The translations under genes were made by a program, and so were the position numbers. A DNA stretch of 64,000 bases from Mauremys mutica (taxonomy: Eukaryota; Chordata; Testudines; Geoemydidae): contig NC_059081.1 in the NCBI RefSeq assembly GCF_020497125.1, forward strand, positions 21,051,105-21,115,104, in the 5' to 3' direction. This document shows positions 58,119 through 64,000 of this stretch, piece by piece (position 1 is the stretch's first letter; the number at the start of each line of letters is the position of its first letter). Below the pieces are notes generated by a model. It saw only the letters and a list, made by a program, of their open reading frames with translations. It searched no databases and was not told where the DNA came from.

Positions 58119-58190
<72 letters not shown>
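58119..58190 (+). repeat. Compound (GA)n(GT)n(GA)n microsatellite
   Basis: GA repeats to about 58157, GT repeats to about 58172, and GA repeats again to 58190. Probably length-polymorphic. The Glu/Arg-rich frame through it is an artefact. Confidence 0.95.
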
Positions 58191-59435
58191 ACTACCAAAT
58201 ACTCACCAAGGTGCATGCACCAACTTACATGGATGGTACCAATATGAGATACCTCACGTCATCTCCCTCTCTCTCTCCTCCCTTCCTCCTCCTTCTATCC
58301 ATGGCATCTTTTCCATTATTTCCAGCAACACCATCCCACTACGTCTGTTCCTAAATGCCACGTCAGTTAATTTTCCCTTTATTTCTAGTGCCATTATTTC
58401 CCCTCTGTTATCCTTAGTTTTCTCCCACATACTGTATATTTTGTTAGCCCCTTCTCATCTGTCTTGCTCCCTAAGCATTTTTCTTCATTTTTATCTTGCC
58501 TTCTCTCAAAATATTTTTAGTCCACTCCTCATCCTCCAGGAGCTGCTATCACCATCTTCCTCATTACACATTCATACACTCTCTGTCCTGTCTCTACGTC
58601 TCTTTGTTCCCTCTTCCTCCATTTTCAGTTTTTAAGCATTATGTCAATACCAGGAAGCTCCTTTCCAGCAGTGCTGCACCTAAACTTCCAAAAGCTCAGC
58701 CTTCTCTGTTTTCAGATGCAGAAAGAGGTGGAGCTTTTCAAAGTTATGTTTCAGCTCTGTGGGGAAGCAGTGGTCTGAGGACAGTGAAAAACACATATTT
58801 AAGGTTTATAATAGAGAAGACTCCAAAAGTGTGAAGTGTGTATTTTTATTACAGCCTGTTTTCTCCCCAAGCATTTCTGCTGAGAGATAACATGCCATTG
58901 AATAAAGTACCCATCATTAACCACCAGCCAGTATCTTAGTAAGGACAGATGCAGACTTCATCCAGCATGGGGTGAACAGAGAAGCCCCATCAACAACAGG
59001 GAACCCAAGAAACTGACACAGTCTATGAACGTAGACTCTTAGGTTTCAGTAAAGCCAACTATCGCCCTGACAGAATGTTAATGAGATTAAACTAGTATAC
59101 GCAGTGGGGGAGTGGGGAGAGCAGGGAAGAAAATCAGATTTTAATTAAAAAGAAACAAAAAACCTCTACGAAATATTTTCTAAATATCAGTGAAAATGAA
59201 GAAAGATAGTCAATAATAGGACTAAGAGACACAGTTTAATTGCTTGAAATGATTTTGTAAACTGTTAGCCAAACTGTATGGTTCTTGCTTGCATAAAAAA
59301 GCATGCTTCTCAAATTATTATATTTATGTAAAGGTTAAAGTGTCTTTAAAAAAAACAATTTGCCTTGGCCTTCCTGCTATGATTATTTATTAGAGATATA
59401 ATTAGTACTTCCATGTGGCTTCAAGTACTTGTGAC
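58191..59435. other. Unassigned intron
   Basis: CT-rich low-complexity sequence at 58260-58640, then AT-rich sequence. Nothing else recognised. Confidence 0.5.
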
Positions 59436-59436
59436 T

Positions 59437-59483
59437 ATATATGTGTGTGTGTGTGTGTGTGCGCGCGTGCGTGCATATATATA
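59437..59483 (+). repeat. (GT)n/(GC)n/(AT)n microsatellite
   Basis: An alternating purine-pyrimidine tract: TATATATGTGTG repeats, then GCGCGCGTGCGTGC, then ATATATAT. It could adopt Z-DNA in vitro. Confidence 0.93.
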
Positions 59484-59539
59484 ATGTGTATTTATTTGAG
59501 TGAACTTCCAGAGTTTATGGAAAGCATACAATTATCAAA

Positions 59540-60430
59540 GTTTAGGACTGGAAGGAACCTCAATAAATCATCTGTCCAGTCTGCTGCACTCAAGGCAGCA
59601 CTAAGTAATAAGTAGACGATTCCTGACAAGTGTTTGTCTAACCTGCTCTTAAAAACCTCCAATGAAAGAGGTTCCACAATCTCCCGAGGCAATTTTTTCC
59701 AGTGCTTAGCTACCCAGAGGGAGCACAGAAGTTTTTCCTTATGTTCAACCTTAACCTCCCTAGCTGAAATTTAAGCCCATTGCTTCTTGTGCTACGCTCA
59801 GAGGTTAATGAGAACATTTTTTTCACCCTCTTCCTTTTAACAACCTTTTATGGACTTGAAAACGTGTTATGTCCCCCCTCAGTCTTCTCTTCTCCAGAGT
59901 AAACAAACCCAATTTTTTCAATCTCTCCTCATAGGTCATGTTTTCTAGACCTTTAATCATTTTTGTTGCTCTTCTCTGGACTTTCTCCAATTTGTTCACA
60001 TCTTTCCTAAAATGTGGTGCCTAGAACTGGACACAATAGTCCCCCTGAGGCCTTATCATCATAGAGTAGAGTGGAAGAATTACTTCTCGTGTCTTGCTTA
60101 CAATTCTCCTGCTAATACATCCCAGAACGATGTTTCATTTTTTTGCAACAGTATTACATTGTTTACTCATATTTAGCTTGTGATCCATTATGACCCTCAG
60201 ATCCCTCTTTTGCAGTACTCCTTCCTAGGCTGTCATTTCCCATTTTGTATGTGTGAAATTGGTTGTTCCTTCCTAAGTGGAGTATTTTGCGTTTGTCCAG
60301 ATCATTTTGAATTTTAATCCTACCTTCCAAAGCACTTGCAACCTCTTCCAGCTTGGTATCATCTAGAGACTGTATAAGTGTACTCTCTATGCCATTATCT
60401 AAATCATTTGGGGAGAGCACAATGGGAGAA
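59540..60430 (-). mobile_element. CR1 LINE 3' UTR plus end of ORF2
   Basis: The plus-strand text runs in the order of the CR1 3' end in complement: TTTAGGACTGGAAGGAACCT, CTGCTCTTAAAAACCTCCAA, GAGGTTCCACAATCTCCC, CCAGTGCTTAGCTACCC, AGTCTTCTCTTCTCCAGAG, CTCCTCATAGGTCATG, GTTGCTCTTCTCTGGACTTT and AAATGTGGTGCCTAGAACTG. On the minus strand 60163-60420 translates LDNGIESTLIQSLDDTKLEE and RIKIQNDLDK, the carboxy-terminal RT region. The element is 5'-truncated. Confidence 0.9.
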
Positions 60431-60434
60431 CACT

Positions 60435-60880
60435 AATTCCAATGGTTTTATAAGATCTAAGTCAGAATTTGTCCTTTGCTTTTCTAGCCTTGGTTTATTA
60501 TTCTGAGCAGAGAATGGTAATTGCGTAATAGATTTTTTAAAATGTTTACCAGTATTCATTAAGAACTCTAGACAATACACAATCCTATAATATAGTTTTA
60601 ATTTTTCTGTCTTTCAATTATCTACCATCAAATTCATCAACTTTTTTTTCTCCTTGAATATACGTAATGTTCTGCATGGTGGCATTATCTGCAGCGAACA
60701 GATTTTAAACAACTGCAGAGGCTCCTATCGTTTCCATGTGCAATTCAAGGAGTTGGCTTTGATCCAGTAGGTCTATATTTCTATCTGGCAAGCCACATCT
60801 CATCCTTTATGTTACCATGAACAACAGAGAATAGTTAGGATGCTCCATCTAACTGCTCCTAGATTTTAACATTGGAAGTT
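60435..60880. other. Unassigned intron
   Basis: No recognised feature. Confidence 0.5.
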
Positions 60881-60886
60881 GGTAGC

Positions 60887-61709
60887 TGTCATAAACATAC
60901 AGCTAAGGGTAGCATAAAATCCCCCCTGAGTAGCTGTACTGAATTGTCTTACCTGTAGGGGGTTAATCAGTTCATTTAACCTAGTTGGCACCTGACCAGA
61001 AAGACCAATGGGGAAAGAAGATACTTTCAAATTGGGGGGGGGGGGGGAGATTTTGTTTGTGCTCACTTTGTTTGTTCCCTGGCTAGAGGGAGAGAGGCAC
61101 CAGGCAGGAAAAACATCTCCTAAAAACCTACCTGAAATGAGCATCTACATTAGAAAAATTGTAAGTAAGGCAGGGAAATGCATTAGATTATCTTTTGTTT
61201 TAGCTTGTGAATTTTCCCTATGCTAAGAGGTAATTTCATTTCTGTTTTGTAACTGGAAAGCAGAGTCAGAGAGGAATCCTCTGTGTTTTATATCTTTTTA
61301 TTTACCCTGTAAAGTTACCCTCCAGCCTGATTTTGCAGGTGTAATTCTACTTTTTTTAAAAATAAAATTCTCCTTTTAAGAACCTGAATTTTAGTGTCCT
61401 AAAAACAAGGAGTTTGGTTTGTGCTCACATTGTAACCAATTGGATAGTATATTATTCTCAAGCCTCCCCAGGAAAGGGGGTGAAGGGGCTGGGGGAATAT
61501 TTTGGGGAAATAGGGACTCCAAGTGGTCCGTTTCATAATTTTTTTTCTAAATCACTTGGTGGTGGCAGCAATACCGTCCAAGGACAAGGAAAGGATTTGT
61601 GCCTTGGGGAAGTTTTTAACCTAAGCTGATAGAAATAAGCTTAGGAGGTCTTTCATGTGGGTCCCCACATCTGTTCCCCAGAGTTCAGAGTCGGGAGGGA
61701 ACCCTAACA
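60887..61709 (+). mobile_element. Solo LTR (TGTCATAAACATACAG family) with perfect 5-bp duplication
   Basis: An 823-bp element starting TGTCATAAACATACAGC and ending GGAGGGAACCCTAACA, flanked by GTAGC/GTAGC. It has a TATA-like TTTTATATC (about 61288) and AATAAA (about 61362) on the plus strand, and a G run at 61027-61040. It has no internal retroelement sequence, so it is a product of LTR-LTR recombination. No coding capacity. Confidence 0.88.
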
Positions 61710-61714
61710 GTAGC

Positions 61715-62265
61715 AGAATGGTTTTGGTGGAGATTTTGTCTCTGAAATTTTGCTTCCTTCACTCCACTAACAGAGTCTGAGTCTTTAAGCTAGGAGCAAG
61801 GCTCATCTCTTTTCTCAGGTTTCTAGCTAAGGGTAGAGTGGAAAAAAATTGTATGATTTTAGGAAAAAACTTTTGCTTTTTGTTTGTAGGGATACATGTT
61901 GTACATAAGCGCTGAAACTATAATCAGTTGTTTAAGCAGGACAGGCAAAAATAGGGAAGGCAAGAGAAAAAGAATGGTCAGAATATTTATAAATATTTTA
62001 TTTTTCCATAAAAGAATAAAATATTGAAAAAGAGGTTGTGCAATTTACAGTAACCCCCATTCAGCTTTCAATTACTTTTGCCAGCAGCACTTAAACTTTG
62101 TCTATCTGAAGGATGCAGTAGCTAGGAGGCCAAAGGCCAGACTTAATTTCCATAAAATGGAGCAGAGGGCAGCTGCCCATCATGCTTAGCAATTGTGGCT
62201 GCTTGGGCTTACAAAGGTCACACGTACAATGCTCCATCCTGATTATGGCAGATTTTTGGGGACTA
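61715..62265. other. Unassigned intron
   Basis: AT-rich with no recognised repeat or coding signal. Confidence 0.5.
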
Positions 62266-62275
62266 CATTGTAAAG

Positions 62276-62585
62276 CAGGGGTAGGCAACCTAGGGCACAC
62301 GTGCCGAAGGCGGCACGCGAGCTGGTTTTCAGCAGCACTCAGACTGCCTGGGTCCTGGCCACTGATCTGGGGTGTTCTGCATTTTAATTTAATTTTAAAT
62401 GAAGCTTCTTAAACATTTTAAAAAACTTATTTACTTTATATATAACAATAGTTTAGTTATATATTATAGACTTATAGAAAGAGACCTTCTAAAAACATTA
62501 AAATGTATTACTGGCACGCGAAACCTTAATTCGAGTGAATAAATGAAGACTCGGCACAGCACTTCTGAAAGGTTGCCGACCCCTG
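62276..62585. mobile_element. hAT MITE (CAGGGGTAGGCAACC family)
   Basis: A 310-bp element starting CAGGGGTAGGCAACCTAGGG and ending AAAGGTTGCCGACCCCTG. Flanks TTGTAAAG/TTATAAAG are an 8-bp duplication with one mismatch. It has an AT-rich centre and GC-rich arms carrying GGCACACGTGCC and CTGGCACGCGAAACC. Its ends are close to those of the 16729 MITE but its interior is different. Confidence 0.88.
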
Positions 62586-62639
62586 TTATAAAGCTTCGTA
62601 GGCAATGTTATGCTTGCAAACTGTTTTTTGTTCCTCAAT

Positions 62640-62748
62640 GTTCCTCCACCTTTTTTATTCCAGGGACCAGTGTGCTGCCTTTCTGAACTGTGTCAGGGAG
62701 TTCTCAGGGACTGGTGCCAGTCCACAAACCGGTTGTTGAAAAACACTG
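62640..62748. mobile_element. Right end of another hAT MITE
   Basis: GGTGCCAGTCCACAAACCGG followed by TTGTTGAAAAACACTG resembles the right end of a CAGTGTTTCTCAACC-type MITE. The left end is absent, so it is a partial copy. Confidence 0.5.
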
Positions 62749-62749
62749 G

Positions 62750-63274
62750 ACTAAAGCACCTATTTCCTCTGCAGTTCCTAAAATATGTCATGTGAACTCT
62801 ATTATAGGGAGGTATGGAAAATCCACACAGAGTGCCAGTTTCAGTGCTGATTTACACCCAATGCAATCCCATTGTCTAATATGAGTTTGCCTGTGGTCTA
62901 AATCAACACTGAAATTTGATCCATACTCTGTATTTTCTTGGTTACCTTTTAATGAAGTTAATGATTGTAAAAAGGTTTGACAAGATGGAAGGAGCAAAAG
63001 ACTGCATTTAAATTTGGCACATTATAAGGGATGACAGGTGGGGGGAGTGTCTGTAGGGAGTATGTGGTCTATTACAACAGCATTTTATAGCTATCCTAAG
63101 AATACAGGTAAAATGGTAAATTAGAATAATAGCATTTAATATCCATTATCAGCTGCTGACTACATCTGTTAAACCTGCCATTTTCCAGGTGATATACATG
63201 GCTAGCTCTTCAACAGACCAACAGCAACAGCAAAAAAAAGTATTTCAGAGCTATGATGTCACAGCAACTAAAAG
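62750..63274. other. Unassigned intron
   Basis: Nothing recognised. Confidence 0.5.
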
Positions 63275-63346
63275 CACCATCAGGCAAAGAAAGCATTAAA
63301 TGCACCAAGAGGCACAACAGGCATTAAATGCACCATCTGGCATAAC
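63275..63346 (+). repeat. Short tandem repeat with 28-bp period (2.5 copies)
   Basis: Units at 63275-63302 and 63303-63330 plus a partial third to 63346 share GCATTAAATGCACCA. Spacing is exactly 28 bp. Confidence 0.75.
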
Positions 63347-64000
63347 TTGAATTTTCAGCAAACAGAGTAAAAATTGATGGACATACTAGTGTTTATGTCT
63401 TTTAACTGGTCAGCTATGTTAATTATAATTAGATCTTCATTGTAGGATTTTACAGCTTGCATGGACAAATGAGCATAGAGTCGATTAAATAACTATAGAC
63501 TAACTGGAAAATGTTTCTCAAGCTAATGTTTCTGAAAACTATTATCAATTTTTAGTTGACTAATGTCACCCATAACTGCCAGGCAGTAGATTAAATAGAA
63601 AAATTTACTATGGCCCTGAGGAGTATTTCAGATGAAAGATATCACTACTCTTACTCATTTCTGCCACTCACATATGGATGTTCATCGTGAGAGGATTTTT
63701 TTCCCCTCCACTCTAGTTTTTGTATTGTGCCTGTTAACATATTGTACAGCTACTAAAGAAATCAGTATTCTCTCTATATATTAGTATTCTATATATGTCT
63801 GTATATCAGCTATCGAGTTCCACTGAGAAGAAAGCTTTCTTTCTCCTTTAATACAAATTAAAATATTTTATTGAATTCACAGAGATATTCTATTATTAGA
63901 AAAGCTTGTTTCCCATTGGAGATTCGTTTTATTTATAAATGAAGAATATTTTAAATCATTAAATAAAAACACTTCTGTATAGTGGAATATTTTTAAAAAT
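63347..64000. other. Unassigned AT-rich intron to the window edge
   Basis: AT-rich, with no gene or repeat family recognised. Confidence 0.55.

Larger units (their letters stand above)
6149..64000 (-). other. LRP1B intron upstream of the 5926..6148 exon (partial, over 57 kb)
   Basis: No further exon with YWTD, LDLR-A or EGF features and splice signals was found to the right edge, so this appears to be one intron longer than 57.8 kb. I checked the translated minus-strand frames and a few targeted motifs, not every short frame exhaustively, so a small exon could be missed. Its contents are annotated as individual repeats below. Confidence 0.6.

Noticed and set aside
58117..58200. Regular short repeats that might suggest a CRISPR-like array
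   Set aside because: This is a dinucleotide microsatellite without spacers, in a vertebrate intron.

Overview
This is a stretch of vertebrate nuclear DNA, AT-rich and made almost entirely of intron and transposon relics. The only protein-coding sequence I can support is two exons of one gene on the minus strand, at 5926..6148 and 1708..1879. Spliced together they encode part of an LDL-receptor-family YWTD beta-propeller, and the residues fit LRP1B better than LRP1 as I remember those families. Both exons are open, have canonical splice sites and join in frame. The 57.8 kb to their right, the 4.05 kb between them and the 1.7 kb to their left are therefore intron. This fits LRP1B, whose introns are unusually long in other vertebrates.

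The repeats point to a non-avian sauropsid, most likely a turtle or tortoise. They include several CR1 LINEs, an L1-like LINE, MIR-type SINEs, a DIRS-type retroelement, Penelope-like ends, many solo LTRs, hAT-type MITEs with 8-bp target duplications, and CpG-dense PIF/Harbinger-type elements with 3-bp duplications. The taxon is inferred from remembered repeat families, not from a database search.

Layout: 1-6150 LRP1B exons and introns with a GC-rich repeat block near 0.9-1.4 kb; 6.7-11.5 kb Harbinger MITEs and a 1.1-kb hAT element; 15-18.3 kb a Harbinger MITE, a TATA-containing LTR, and a CR1 interrupted by a second CR1 and a hAT MITE; 20.3-21.7 kb a DIRS fragment split by an LTR; 25.6-31.97 kb LTRs, a 1.1-kb Harbinger element with a decayed Myb/SANT-like gene, and DIRS-like ends; 34-37 kb CR1 fragments; 39.6-45 kb an L1-like LINE carrying a MIR, a hAT nested in a hAT, and a Penelope-like inverted pair; 45.9-48.9 kb an LTR carrying two hAT MITEs, then a 0.65-kb fold-back; 49.6-56.8 kb LTRs, a Penelope-type hairpin and a 1.06-kb element with a GC-rich core; 58-64 kb microsatellites, CR1, a solo LTR and hAT MITEs.

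No new functional system is evident. The most informative content is the set of nested insertions with intact target duplications, which give a relative order of transposon activity, and several unusual inverted-repeat structures. No CRISPR array, rRNA, tRNA gene or intact transposase or reverse-transcriptase gene was found. Most of the longer open frames fall inside GC-rich or palindromic repeats and are not genes.
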